Shown here: piece by piece, positions 34,801 through 49,800 of the stretch | Numbering within the stretch: the first letter of the stretch is position 1 | How the letters are laid out: the number at the start of each line of letters is the position of its first letter | Source of the DNA: Tetranychus cinnabarinus | Taxonomy: Eukaryota; Arthropoda; Arachnida; Trombidiformes; Tetranychidae | Assembly (NCBI GenBank): GCA_022266195.1 | Contig: WHVY01000006.1 | Span: 4,960,001 to 5,024,000 of the forward strand | DNA length: 64,000 bases | Reading direction: 5' to 3' | Program-made: the position numbers and the translations under genes | The notes under the pieces: generated by a model | Seen by the model: only the letters and a program-made list of their open reading frames with translations | Databases searched by the model: none | What the model was told of the DNA's origin: nothing

Positions 34801-37800
34801 CAAAGGTCTTTGTCCAAAACTTTTTGTTCCAAAGATCGCAACTTTTCAGTAAATATTGATCGTCACAGACTGACAACCAAACTGCACAAAACAGAATAAT
34901 CTTGATCTAATTAACAGTCGAATTAGTTAAATATTGAAAAAGCATTTAAGCTCGAGTTTGGTTCTGAGAATTACATGAGAATCCATCATATTACATGGTC
35001 ATGAACATGGAAAGAAAATTTATCCTTTCTAATTACATTTGATAATTTATGACAACAATATTTCATTGGCCAACCCTTGTCAGCGTTTATCGCGTCTATT
35101 CAACACTTTGTAAAAGGTTCGCAAACTAAAAAATCATAAAAATGAACGAAGAAAAAAAAGTTTCAAGATTTCTCAAATGTTCATCCAAATAGCAACTTGA
35201 ATATAAACAAAAATATGAGCTTATTAACGTAATCATAATCAGGTTGTCAAGGTTAAGGTTTTTGATGAGTAAACGAGTAAAAATGGTTTAATGAATGAAC
35301 GAAAAGGTTGACTTGTGAAATGAGAAGAAAAGTGAAAGTTTAATGCAAAGTTTGTCATTAAATGTTCATTTTTTCACACTTTTCTTCTTCAACTTGACAG
35401 GTTAAATCAATCAAAAATGGGTAAAAGTTAAATTCGAGTATATTTTTAGTCTCATCGAGAGCAAAGCGTATCAAACAGGAATGGCATAAAAGTTTAAACT
35501 AGAGTCAAAGTTGACATGAAATTTCATCATTCAACTCAACAAGTTGAACAGCTTGAAGGTAACCACAGCGAACAAAATGATGTATCCATCAATTTAAAGT
35601 GAATCAAACTTTTAAATCTATTCTTTTTCGTCAATATTAAACAGAAGAAAAATTCATTTCTCGACTTTTTTCTTCCTTACTTTCCGGACTTTCGATGCTT
35701 TCCACCGTAAATATATCTTTATCGTTTTCGCTTCAGGGAATCATTTTAAATCAATATCATTTCAAGTGAGAGAGAAAAACTTTATTTTCTCGTTTCTTTT
35801 TTCTTTTGCTTGCCTTTCCTTGGAAATCAACTTTTGTGAGATGAAGAAGCGAAAAATTGACAAAATTTAATTTCATTCTGAATCTACTTTTCAGATGTAA
35901 ACAAAAATTTATATCATCAACAGAGAATTGGATTGATTTGGATGAACGTTGATGGCGAGAAAAGACGAGAAATGAGATGAAATGTAATCAAGTAAAATTG
36001 ATTTGGTACATTGAGATGAGTAGATTGAAAGAGAAGCAAATTATTTAAGTTTTGCCATTTCATGGGAAACTGTCAACTTGGAAAGTGTATTCAACTGAAA
36101 GGGTAAAACGTTTCCTTTCCAACGAAACTGGGAATGAATAAAGTTTGCGTATAATAAATCTTGATTTTTCCCTCTTCCATTACTCTTTTCTGTTCAACTT
36201 AGTTTCGTCTTTCATTGTGAATTTATGATATTTTTAGTCCTTCGATTGCTCACAATTTAATCATTTAAATTTGTTTTTTTCTGTTCAACATGAAACTTTG
36301 ATAAAGTTATTCCAATGCATTTTCTTTAATTTTTGTGATCTCTGAGCCTTTTCATGAACCTAATTCTACTTTGGAATCTTTCAAATCTAAAGAAAAAGTC
36401 AATTGCAATAAGAGTTTTGACGAGAAGTCAACAAATGAGAAAATTGTTACCTTTAATGGTAAAGATTAACCTCTTTTAGCTCAAAGCTAAATTCAAGATG
36501 ACAAACTGAAACATCTTTCATGAAATGATTCACAAATGAAATTTTATTCCCTCAAATGGCAACATTAAATTCCGTTCAATTCACTTGAAAACAATAAGAA
36601 TACTCACAAAGTCACATCTAAAACTGTCACCAATCAACAGTAAAAAACGCTTGGAACCAAACCAGCTTCCATCGCTCATCAATATGATTCCCTTTGCTTC
36701 AACTCCAATGCATTGAAAAAAAAACTCACAATCAACAGAAAATTCATCAAAAAAGTAAAAATAAAAAAACCAAAATAACGAGATAAACCCTTAGAAAGCA
36801 GAAAACCTTTGAAATCAAAACATTCAGCATAATCATTAAACTCGAACATTTTCCTTTTTCTCTCTTTTCCACTTGAAATATTGAACTTTATCAGACGAAA
36901 AAGTATGATAAAAATGTAAGAGTAAAAGGATTATTTTACGAAAGGAAAAAGATGCAAAAAAGCAATGGACATTGAATAGTTTTCTCAGCATGATGATAAA
37001 AAAGCACTCAAACAGCAAGGTTAACAGTACAATAATGTTTTGAAAGGTAGCAGATGATGGGCAAGAAAAGAGAGATAAAAGAAAGAAAAAGTTCATTCTT
37101 AGCAATAATTCGAATCAACAGAAAAACTTTTACCGGGGAAAGAAAGAAGAAGAAGAAAAAGAAGAAAAAAATAGTTAAATGATAACACAAATTTCCAATT
37201 GAACCATTTGTATCATTGTGTCATTGTTGTTGAACATTTCCATTGAAATCTCTTCTTCTCTTTTCACTCTTTTCTTTTGACTTTGTGGTTTTGTTCAACT
37301 TTAATAATGTAAAATAAAGTTCTATTGCATTCTAGTTTCGAACATCGTTTTCAATTTAAATTTCCACCGGTTAACCGTAAATAACTTGACTACTCAGTTT
37401 GATGCTTATCCAATGAAACAACCTTCAACTGACCAGAATCAATTGAACGCTTTTCATGTCAACTACAATCATTTGCTTTCAAAGTTTTTCCGTTTTTTTC
37501 GCTTTCTTTTGGAAGAAAAAATTTATTCCATATTTCCAACAGTCGACAGTCTAATGAATTTGCAATTAAAATGGTTAAATAATGAAAATTGAATAAAAGT
37601 GTAAAAGGAAAAAAAAGAGAAACAAAAATGTACAAAATAGCTTTTGATTAATGCACATTTACAATCAACTCTGATGCTTCCAACAAAGCCTCGAATTGAA
37701 CATTTTGCACATTTAACTGACAATTTTACAATTCAACTCAACGGTTGAGTAAACTTTTTCAAAAATTTCACTTCAATTTATTCGTTTCTTTTTCTTTCTC

Positions 37801-40800
37801 AGTTCTTCTTTTTACACAATAAAAACTAATAGACTTGCAATTACAGGGGAAAATGAATAAACTGAATAAAAGTGGAAACTTGGATCAAGGGAAAAGAAGG
37901 AAAGAAAAGAAAGCGAAACAAAAAATTTTCAACTTTTTGTTCTACATTTATTTGCTCTTTACCTTTAAACAAATTGTATTTTCATGAGTTTACAATTACA
38001 ACAATCTAAATTCAGAGCTCATGTAGAAGTAAATTTTTTATCACTTTTTTCGTTTCTTTTTTTCCAGCTTTGGATGTGCTCATTTTGTCGTCGCCGGGGA
38101 ACTCAACCTGCAGTAGCTGCTCTTACCGAACTTGGTCTAATGATTCCTTCGTCGTTGGTTACAGGAAGAAGAAGGTCAACCATTGTCAACATGAAAGACT
38201 CGTTTCAGGTAAATACTGTTTCTCTTTTTGTGGACAGAATTTTCGACAGTAAAATTCAAGTCTACTCTATTTTGTTTATTTATGCACATATTTACAGTTC
38301 GAACAATGAAAAAAATGTTTTTTTCGATTCACCATTTCATTACAATATTCACCTAAATATTATGTAATTTGCTCCACCAAAGCATTACATTTACCTTTGA
38401 AGTCAGTGGTTATCAGTTGATCAGAATGAGAAATGAGTAGAGAAGAGTTTTTTTTCGTCAAAAAGTAAACGAAAAAAGATGAAAAACGAGAAAAGAAAAA
38501 AAGCCATTTTGTGGTTTTCCATTTTACCTTCTGTTTTCGTAACTTTCAAGTTGCAACTTTACATGTTTGGTATATCGATTGATACTGAAAAGCCATTATT
38601 TATATTTTTAGTGTGTGCAGTGGCAACACTTGGTTGAATGTAAATTCAACTCTTGCAACTTGTTAGTCGAATCTTTGCTTCAACCTTTCCAAATGATTGT
38701 TTTAATAATGTCTTTTGCTCCCAGTAAAGGTGGAAAAGTTGAAATGGAAGAAAAGTGAAACAATGTTGAAATGTATTCTTTGAATTGAAAATTGTATCAT
38801 TCATCATCATGTTTCTCATTTGAAAATAACCATTTAAAACAGATAAACGAAAGATTAAAGATAGTACAAAATGGATTCGAATAGTTGAAAGTTTAAAAAA
38901 TTTTCTACTTTTTGGATCAACTGATGTTGTCCTTGTGCTTCATCTAATTTTGGGAATAATTTTGCACTTGAAATTTTCCAATTGACAATAAAATGTTTGC
39001 TCCAGTTTTATGCCCTTTTCATCTTTCATGTTATTGGTTTTAAATTAAAATTGAGTCGAAAAATTGTTTCATCAATTTGGCACAATTGTGGTTAGCTTTT
39101 AAATTCAATTGTACATTTTTGGAAGAGTGTCTATGGTTGCCAGGTTTGATTATTGTTGCTTATTATATTTACTTGAATCATGAACTACATCATGTAAAAG
39201 TGAAAACCTGTGTGAAACATGAAGGATAAATGGTGTGTTTGAAGTTTCATTTTTCATAATTTGCTTCAAGCATAGATTAAGGCTTCAACTGTGTATCACA
39301 AAATTGGGTGAAAAGAAAACGCTAAATATAATTAACCTTTCCCTAATTTTATAGATGATATTTCAAGTCAATATATCACATTTAGTTTTTTCCTTTGCCC
39401 GAAGGAGGCAACCAATGAAAAGTGTAATTGTAAAGAGAAGTGCTTGTTTCATGAGAAACTATTAGTGCCAAGCTTCAATGATGATAAATAAACGACTGCA
39501 TCAAATACAAATGGCAATTCCTTAATGAAAGAGTATGCGTTATTCAATGAGGGAAAATAGGTATTTTCGTGTAAAGAATGCTTTGCAATGAAAATCATGG
39601 CGACAAAATATTAATAAAAACTAAAGTTTTCAATTATTAACTTGCTGAGTCTCCTTGGCATGGAAATTCTCATGGAAACACTTATGATTGTGATTGGCTG
39701 TTAGTTGAACCATGATAAACGAAGCGAGAAACATGGATTTCTAATTGTTGAAAGCTTATTCCACGAGAAAACATTTATAATCGTTTACAGCTACATCTTC
39801 AATTATACCTTTATACCAATAGTACCTTTCATGTTGAATTTAGACACTTTCAGAGTCACTCTTGTAACTAGCAAAAAAAAACTAAAAGAAAAACAAAATA
39901 TGATATAAGTTGGATAAAAAGAAACTGAAGTAGTCTAAAGTCGTCTTTTGTTAATCTGATAATCTAAAGTTTATTTTGAAAAAATAGCAGAAACCACCTA
40001 AGAATAATCGAATATTTTGATTCTGAAGATTTTTATAAAAAAAATTGTTCAATAGCATCCAGACCACATGATTAAATACAACATTATTAACTTTGATAAT
40101 TGGCTGGTTTGCCTTGTTTTTATAGTTATCACTCCCAACCTCCAAACTATCGGTTTGAAAATTTTCCTTCTTCTCGATTTGGATCTCACCGATAAGATTT
40201 GAAACCATCAGGACCGTCTGGATCAAACCTTATCTGAACTGTAAATACTTTTTTTAATCAAGTTTCTAAAAATTGATGTACTGGCGCATTTATCCTTGAC
40301 GCTCGTGTGTGCTAATAACTTGAGAACTAATAGCCAGATCTTGATGATATTTAGTCAACAGAGCTTCCCAAATCGAATAAACATGAATTCGAACACTCAA
40401 GGTCATCCAAGGTCAATCAGCTATTTGACCTCAGAAGGTCATATTGAGAGCTCCGAATTTTTTCGATTGAATGATGTCTGTCACGTGCTTATAACTCATT
40501 CCGGGGGAAGGTTGAACGAATTTTCAAAAAAAATCAATTAACTGAACTCGTATCTTTCCAATTTATGGTTCTTCGATCTCGGGGATTCTACTAACTGAAT
40601 ATCGTCAAGATCTGACTTCTGGCTCTCGATTAATTAGTACAGACGAGCGTCGAGTAAAAAAGCCACTCTTTCCTATTCCAATGTAGCTTTAATATTTATC
40701 TCAATCTGATGTTTCGTTCAAGCCTAGAGGCAGATGGCGTAGTAACACAAAGTTGATCGAGGAGAGGAAATTTTATAACCATCGGTGATTAATCGATTAA

Positions 40801-43800
40801 CTCATATTTTCCAGAAAAAGTAACAAATTTACAAAAGTTTACCTTTGATAGAATGTTAAAATTGCAAGAAACAGTTTAAATTAATCAAATGTAATTAATC
40901 ATAGTTGAGTTTCCAATTTTTGCCCTCGATTGAACATTTTTCCTCTTGTATTGAGAACATTATGCTTCATTACCTTTACCTTTTCACCTGATCAAAATCT
41001 TAATCTAAATGAGATGCAGAGTTTTTTTTTGTTTTCCCATTCTCTTGTTACCCAACTCATATGCATGTATATAAATATCACAATTTACATATTCAATTTA
41101 TTGCTCAGATCACAAGCCAAATTCAATTTGCAACGAGTATCATGAAAGGAAAAGAGAAGAAAGGAAAAAGAGAGAGAAAAAAACGGTTGATTCAATAATA
41201 AATAAACTGGATCAAATCAATCAATATTAATTTTATAAGGTTGCTGGTTACAAGAGTAGATCAAAGAGCAGAGAGAAAAAAAAATATTCACTTTAGTTTT
41301 TCTTCATTTTTGCTTCTTCTCTTTATTCCAACCAAATATCCAAAACTGTTTCAGGTAAAGATATCATCATGTAGACCAAATTGAATGTTCATTAACTGTG
41401 CATTTTCCAAAGATATTTCAAACCAACATTCATGGTCAATCGAAGAGTGAACAACATTTTTTCCCAGTTGCGCTCAACAAGTAAAAATGAATCAACATTG
41501 AACATCAATTTGCGCACAACTTTATTAAACAATTTATCTTTCAATTTTAGTTTCATTCCTTGACATTGAATTATTGCTGTTCAAATAACCTGCCATTCAT
41601 TAATCCAAAAGGATAAATTAATCTTGCTCAATCCGAGTCTATTGAAGAGACGAGGCAAAAAAGCTGAAAAGGTTCAAGTTTCGAAACTTTCGAAATATAA
41701 TTTCTCAACTCTTTTTTTGCCTCAACATTTTAGAAGAGACAAAAAAAAGGAATGAGAAAAAAGGAAAAATTTCACCTTTTCTATTTATCTTGTCTTTTGA
41801 TGTTTCATTACGTTTTCTGCAAGCTCAACTTCACCATGAGGTATGAAAAAAACAGAGGAAAAAGAAGGAAAAAAGAATAAGAAAGAAACGAGAAAAAATC
41901 AAACAAGGTTCGTTCGTTGCTCATCTTTATGATTGTAAATATTAATGAAAAGAAGTTTTTCTCGCCTTCTTTTTACTCTTCTTTTATGCTCTAGTTTTGA
42001 CAATAAAACAACTCGAATCGTCAGTAAAAGTGTAACACGAAAAAGTAAAAGAGAAGTAAAAAGTAAAAGGTAAACACTGTTGCACGGAAAACAATCAACT
42101 TGAGATTGTCAAGATTTGTGCACAAAATAATCAATCTTTGAATATCTATACAAAGTTGAAGCTCGAAAGGAAAAAAACAGTGAAAAGCAAATCCAAATGT
42201 CAAAAACTTATTGCTAAGTCCAAGTCAAAAATGGAACATTAATTTTCACTCTTTTTCCTTCTCTTGTAATTCAATATCTTCATGTCAAGAATTTCTTTTT
42301 TTCTCTCTTCACTGCAAGTTGACAGTTCGAAATTGGGTATTTTTCCATCTTTTCTTGTTACTTTTCAACACGAAAAGAAAAGAGTTTTATTAATTTAAAC
42401 TTTTCTCTCTGTAGATGGAAAGTTATCTTTTTGTCTTGAAAAACTAACAAGATTAGCAAATGCTTGAGACTCAATGTTAACGGAATTCAATTGACTGATA
42501 AATTGAACCAATTTCGAGCGATAAAATTGGCTTCATTGTTCGAGTATCGATAATGGATTAATATCGTCAAATGGTTGGTTCATGAGATGCATTTGTTGAG
42601 AGATTTTTGTGTCTAGAAAAAGATGTTAAATTTGATATCCAATGGAATGGGAAATGCAAAAATGTTTGTAAACTGTTCACGCGTTAAAGAATGGAAATGT
42701 TGGAAAACGAAATTGAGTTTCAAGAGAAAGTTTCGAGTTTTTAATGTTTTCTAGATTATGTTCAGAATATCAATGAACATTGCTGTAAACTCGATAATTT
42801 ATTGCACTAATCATGTTATCAAATTTTCTGTTCACTGTGTGAGTGGGAAGAAGAGTGAAAAAAGGGATTCGATGCAAGAATTTTAAAACTATTTAATTGA
42901 ACCTTTTCAACTTTTGTATCTTCTTTTTCATCTTCTCTCTGATTACAGTTCATAAACTCATTATGGAATCATCAAGTTAAATAAATTACTCAATTTTTTT
43001 CCTCATCTCGTTAGTTCACAGCAATAGTCCAAAAGCATAAGATAATTTTACTCTTTTTTTCATTTTTCACAGCATCTTTCGTCATTACATGATATTTATG
43101 GTTTTACTTGGCAAGCACTTTTGCCATTCCTTGAAGGCAAAGTTTCAATAGAAACAAAAAAAACTGGTTAATCAATTTGCTTCAAATTTTGTCATTATGC
43201 ATCAAATTAAGTAAACAGGAAAAAAGGAATTTCTAAATTTATCTTTTTTACAGTTCTTTTCCTTTGTCAAACTTGAATAGATTTGCAGCAATTAAGCAAA
43301 TTCAGACTTTAAAGATGATTCAAAGAAGGTAAATCAACAGTGAAAATTGTTCATGTGGCTTCAATAATGTAATTAAAAGAAGGTTTGGAAGAGACTTCGA
43401 AACCTCAAAACTCAAAATTTCGACTCTGGTTAAGATTTCCATCAACAGAATTAATTTGAAAGAACATTTAAATACACAAAACGTTGGCTCTAAAAAACAG
43501 TTTTCTTTCTAAAATGACTCAGCAACCCTTAATCTAGAAAATATTAAAATTTCTTTGATACTAAGCTCAAGGTGGTTCAAGGTCGTTTTTCGGAAAATTC
43601 ATTTATGCACTTTAGAGGTTGAGTGGAAATAATTTGGCGATATTGCGCCATGAAAATAATTCACACAAAGTTTCATTTGTCTCAGTTTCAAAAGCTTTGA
43701 TTCATGAGTTTTGCAGGTTTTCATGTTCGATAACTCAAGCAATTGATTTTCACGATTCAACTTGAAACATTCAATTGTGCTCTAAGATTAATTTAGATTT

Positions 43801-46800
43801 GCTTTTTGCGCAATTCGATGGTGATATTGAGAAAAGTCTTTTCAGATTCGATTTTGAATTTACAATTGAATTTATCAAAATATTGTGCAATGAAAGAGTC
43901 AAGCTCAACTTTAAAGTTTTTTGACTTTTCAAGGTTGTCTTCTGGTTTTAAATTCAAATTTGTCAAATGCTTTCAGTATGAAAAGATTGTCAAACTTTGA
44001 GCTTGTTTACCTTTGAATAAAGTTTTCAATTTTGTCGAGGAAAAGTTGATTGAAAAAAGTGTTGGAAAGTTGAGTTTGATAACTTTTGATTCACCCCAAA
44101 AGGGTGAAAATTAATGAACAATGATAAACTGCTCATTGATTGGAATGAACAAAATAATGAATCTTGAAAAGTTGATAAACTTTGCTGAATAAAAATGGAA
44201 AATGTGTTGACGAAAGGAAATTAGTTTCACATGATATCTATAAATATCAAAGTTTAAGTTTGTACAACTTTGAGTCAAGGAAAGGCGAAAAAAGAGTGAA
44301 ACAAAAGTTGAAAATTCAAATGAAGGAATAATGAATTGGAAAGGGAAAAAAATGTTGAACCTGAAAGGAAAGAAAAAGTATGAAAATGAACAATTGATTA
44401 GTGGAAATGATAAATATGCTCTAAAAGTGAAAAGACGAGAAATCAACATTCAGCAAAAGAAAAGATTTGCAAGAAAATTCTTTGATTGAACGAATTTTCT
44501 CGCTTAAAAAAGAGTTATAATGAAATGTTTTATATTCAAGATTGTTGTAACAATAAAGCGAAAAAATGGAATAAAGAAAAGAAAATTTTTTTCTTTATCA
44601 AAACATTTCGAGCAAGTCATTGCTGAGTAATAATAGAATAAACAGTTTTTCTCTTTCAACATTCATGATACTTTTGTCCAGGAAAACGGTAATCAAAAAC
44701 AAAGAACAATCCAAGTCATTTTGATTCATCAACAGAAAAAAAGAACCAAACATTTCAAACATTTCGTTGGTTGATAAGAAATGAACGAAAGTTTCGAGCC
44801 GATTTCAAAGAGAAAAGAATTTTATTCGAAATTTCGAATATTCTATTCAAGCTTGAGAATTTTGAAAGTTAGAAAAAAGTCGAGAAAATTATTCAAATCG
44901 TTAATTACTTCGAAAAGATTTTTTCAAAGAATTTTCATTTTTCTTTTTCATGCAAAATCGCGATAAACTTGAATCGATATTGACCTGAGTTGAAGAGTTT
45001 TAGTTTACAAAATGTTTGTTTGTTTCATTGCTTCAGAGATATCGAACTTTGAATGAAAGTAGAAAAGTTTTATGAACATTTTAGAAAAATGTCATTTTCT
45101 TTTCAAGAAAATTATCTGAAAATGTTGTAATAAAAAGTAATATTATTGAGCCAATATTTGTGCATAAATACAATACTTATGAAAAGTAGTTTATCAACTT
45201 ATTCATATTGTGCAAAGTAAAACAAAATTGACTCTTATATTCACATGGCTTTTTCATTGTCGTTGATGATGCTTTTGTCCTTGGTTAAACCATTGAAAAT
45301 GTCCATTAAAGAAGTTCATGTTTATCTCACTATTGTGATAAATGTTGATGAAGGTAGAATGCAAAAGATGAAATCAACTTATTAGATTGATATTGTTAAC
45401 ATTGAGTGTCATTAAACGAGTGAAAATACACTTTGTTTGTCATTTTTGTCGAGAAAATAAAATCAATAATGTGAATAGTTTTGGGTTTACTTTTCAAACA
45501 AGAGCAAAAACATCATTTTTTGTTAATAATAGAGATAATGTTAGGGATAAAATTGTTGACAAGAGATAAATAGAGAAAATAGTTTTTTCTATCTTCCCTC
45601 ATTGTTCAAAGAATATCAAGATTTTCAGAGTTTTTCTTACCAAAATATTCATGAGTATTTCGATCATTATCTTAAAACATTTCGTCTTCAAATGGATCGA
45701 ATTTCAATAATGAAATTTCTGAAAACTTTTCTTTTTGCACAGCAACAACGAAGACCGTCCAGTATTGATGCAGTTGGACGTTCAACGCCCTCTGAGTTGC
45801 CGAATAGAGGTGAAGCTCTGGCTAGGTTGCAAACTCCAAACTCATTGGGAGCTAGGTATGAGGGTCGAAATTTGGCCATTCCTGGAAATTTGCCGAGTCG
45901 TCGATACTCGTCTATTGTTGTAACTAAAGAACGGTATTCATCGAATGAAGGGTTGAATGAAAGGCGCACTTCTGATGAGTTGAAGAGCTCAACATTGGGT
46001 GAGAGTTTGATGCGTAAAGAGACGATTATGTATAGATCGAGAGATGAACTTATATCAATGAGTGCCAATGAATCGAACATGATTGGAAGGTCGACTCCGC
46101 CCGGAGTCTCGATAACCCATGATAATCATCGAGTTTTGGGTAAATCATTTTCCGCCTCTGATAGTTCGTTGGAAGATTATCCAATGGATTCTACTTCAAA
46201 GTCAACTCATGGGTCGACACTAGAGGGTGGTGAGCTTAGTGTGCTAAAACGACGTCGATCTCAGAGATCGCGGTCAGTCCATCAAAGTAATCGTCTTATG
46301 GGTTCTGATGATGTCTATGATAATTCCATCCAAAGTACCAGTTTACATGGCAACAGCAGTAACCATTTAAGCACTCATCACACTCACCCACAACAGGCCC
46401 AAAAGTTGACCGGTAATGCTTCCACTCTTAGCACAACAAATCCCATACTGAGAACCTCTTATGGAGCTCTCAATGGACCCGAGTTTTGGGATTCAAGTGA
46501 AGCCTGTAAAGGAGCTAAACGTATCAACAAAAATGCCACCAATGGGAGTGCCAATGCTTTCAATTTGCCCATAGTTTATAATGAAAATAATGTCAATGTG
46601 AATAACATGATAAATAGTAACATGACTAACAATTTACGACATATTGCCTCAGACGTTGCCCTTTATTCACCGCAAAGTGATAATAGACGTAAAAGTGATT
46701 CCCAGTCATCAGAGTACAGTGATATTCGCATTCCCAGTCCACCTCAAGAGTCAATGTCACCCTCATCTCCCGACTATTCCAGGTCACCAAGAGAGTCTGC

Positions 46801-49800
46801 CGATTCAGATATGCTTGGATTACGTGAGTTTCTGAAACTTTTTATACAAACGACTAACGATCAAAAATCCAAGAGTCTTAGACTTTTCCAGTTTCAAAAA
46901 AATTCATTTTTAGACGAAAAATTTTCTCCAGAAAATTTAAACTAGGATCGATTGCAATTTCCCAAATTTCAACCTCAGAAAGTATTGCTCAGAGAATTTC
47001 AAAATTTTTAAATCAAACTTTTGATTACTTTAAATTAATTTTTCTGTAATTTTCAAGAATTTTCTAGTCATGAAAAGAATTACGATTCCAAAATTAGAAA
47101 TTTCTCTCTACTTGTGAATGTAATCTCTGTATCAACAAACAATACTCGAACAACAGTTATTCTCGAAATGATGACTTTCCAATTCACCCACAACTATTAC
47201 CATCGATAGCATCAATTATCACTCTAACGCAATGAAAACACTCCATGAAAAATTATTAACAGCCACTTGATCAATTGGACAGCAATTTATTTTCCATCTT
47301 TATCATTGTAACCAAAGAGAAGAAGAAAAAAGAAAAGGCAATTTGCTTTCACTAGTAACCTCATCATTTCCCATCATCTTATCATCCTCTTCTTTGCCAC
47401 CCTCATCATCATCATCATCATCATCATTCCAAGAGCATAAACTATCTTGAACCATTTCCTTTTTATTCGAGTCTTTACCTTTTTCTTTCCTACTTCATCT
47501 TTTTACTATCTCTTTATCACTCTCATCATTCACAATCTTTATCCGTCCATCTTTTTCTTCATTTTACCTCTTTTCTTTTTTTCCCTCCTCTTAACACATT
47601 TCATCAGAGCATTCAAGATGACGATGAAGAGTAAAATAATATCAGCACAAGAAAAAGAAAGGATGAAAGGGAAAAGACGTAAAAATAAGAAGAAAAGAAG
47701 ATGAGAGAAGAAGAAGAGAAAAAAAATAGAGAATAAAGAACACGAATGTTTACCAAGCTTTACCATTACACATCAATCACTCCCGAGAGAAAGACTTTTC
47801 AGCCTTTTTACCTTTACTTTTATTCATTTTCAGGTCAACCTGAGTATAATAATAAGTACAAGATGTAGTAGTATTAATGTTTTCCCTGAGAAGTTACGAG
47901 TTTATTTCAGCCTTCTTCTTACTCCATCTCATCATGCTTGCTCTTCATTGCAACCTCTTTACTCCTCTTCACTTCTCAATTTAAGGCAACTTGTAACATT
48001 TATCACTGTTTCACTCCCAGTGTATTATCATCATTATCATTTCCAAATGATAACTCATTAATATCAATATTATCTTTTAACATCAGCATTTTTGCCTTTT
48101 ACCTTTTCACATAACTTCATTTCATCAGGCACAACCAGCAACAACAATAAACTCAACAAAAGCAAACTGTTCACTTAAATAATTATTTTTATCAACAAGA
48201 ATGTTCAACTTCCAATATTTCTTATTCTTTCAAGTCAACGATGGCCAACAATTTTCATCTTGCCTTTCTTCTTCTTCTCTCTTTCAGCAACTCACAAACC
48301 TTTTATATTATTTAACCTTCATGTATTGTTGGTTCAGAATTTCATTTACAGATTCTTCTTTTATCCATTACAGGCCAGCAATCAGTTAACAGTTTTACCA
48401 CTTATTGATAATTGATGTGATAATATTGGCTTGTGAAGAGAGAAAAAGAAGCCCAGAGTAAACAAATTACATTTTATTCGCATATATAAACTTTTCTACT
48501 CCATGATATAATATTGCATTGAATAAACATATTTATCACTCCCAATCAGTTAGCATTCTATTGAAAAATAATCACTCCACATCACAAGTTGCCTTCCCAA
48601 AGCAAATGAAACTTAACAGATAATTTCAGTTTGCAAATAACATTCCAGATCAATAATCAACACAATAAGATTACTCTCGAGGCATTCTTATATCATATCA
48701 ATATTCACTCCCAGCATTCACTCCCAGCCTTCCCTCCCAGTATTTATTCCCAGCAAATATGATAACAATTATTACGGGATTATTATATTTACAGCTTTTA
48801 TCTTTCATCGTTTTATTGTATTTCACTTTTCTTTACATTGTTTCAATTGATTTCATGATTGCCATGTTTATCTAAAAGAATATCATTTATCATTTTACAA
48901 TTGCAGCAACAATTGGACCTTTGCCCACGCAACGTCGATCCATCCCTTCGGTACTTGTTGACAATGCAGTGGATACTCATCATCTTACCCTCAAAGACTG
49001 TTTCCCTCGTCGTTCCAGCACAGGTCGAGCTCTACCTCGAATACCTTCTGAACAGGTAAGATCATTTTTTATGCAAATCTTTTTTCTCTCATCGAAAGCG
49101 ATCAACTATTTGAAGTGAAAAAAAAGTTTTCAATTATGCTAACCAGATGCTTAGGAATGTAAATATTGCCTCTAATTGAATTCAATTTTGCTTGGAGGTA
49201 AAGGTTGGAATTAGCTTGAAATAATAATCATCACTATGCAAGTTGCTATCTAATAATGGTAAAAAACTTTTTCCATCAAAATTATAAAGGAATTTTTGTT
49301 CAATAAAATTGAATGAGAAAAAAATTGAAAAATTCCAACTGCTTTTTTCTCAACCCTTTTTCTCTATGTTGATACGGAAAAGATAAACTTTACTCGAAAC
49401 ACGAATGAAATTCATGATGAAATCAAAAGACAATTTTCTTCTCTGTACATAAACAATCCATTACATTTACGTGATTATCATCAATATTCATCTTTGTTCA
49501 TCTGAACTGGAAAGAAGAAAAAAAGATTCAAATTCTGTTGAGAAAAAAAAGAAAACATTGAAACATTTTCTCATTCTTTGTTTCTCATCAGAAAAGTTCA
49601 AACAATGATATTGACACATTATTAATAACAAACTTTTCGAGTCAGCATTTTGTTGGCTTTTTGTGCAATACAATAAACAAATGCATTGTGATTCAAAGTA
49701 AACATGAGACAAAAAGATGTTTCATGTTGGAATAAATTTATCATTAAATTGATTAAAATGTAATGCCAATTTCATCGAACTCATCAATTTTTGTTCTTCT

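Larger units (their letters stand above)
46824..48906 (+). other. Rim intron 4
   Basis: AT-rich with a CAT triplet run at 47403-47427 and a cluster of CTCCCAG repeats at 48705-48752, about 150 bases before exon 5. Acceptor TTACAATTGCAG. Confidence 0.65.

Noticed and set aside
45688..46080. 130-codon minus-strand frame inside Rim exon 4
   Set aside because: Shadow of the plus-strand coding exon, which has matching splice sites and phase.
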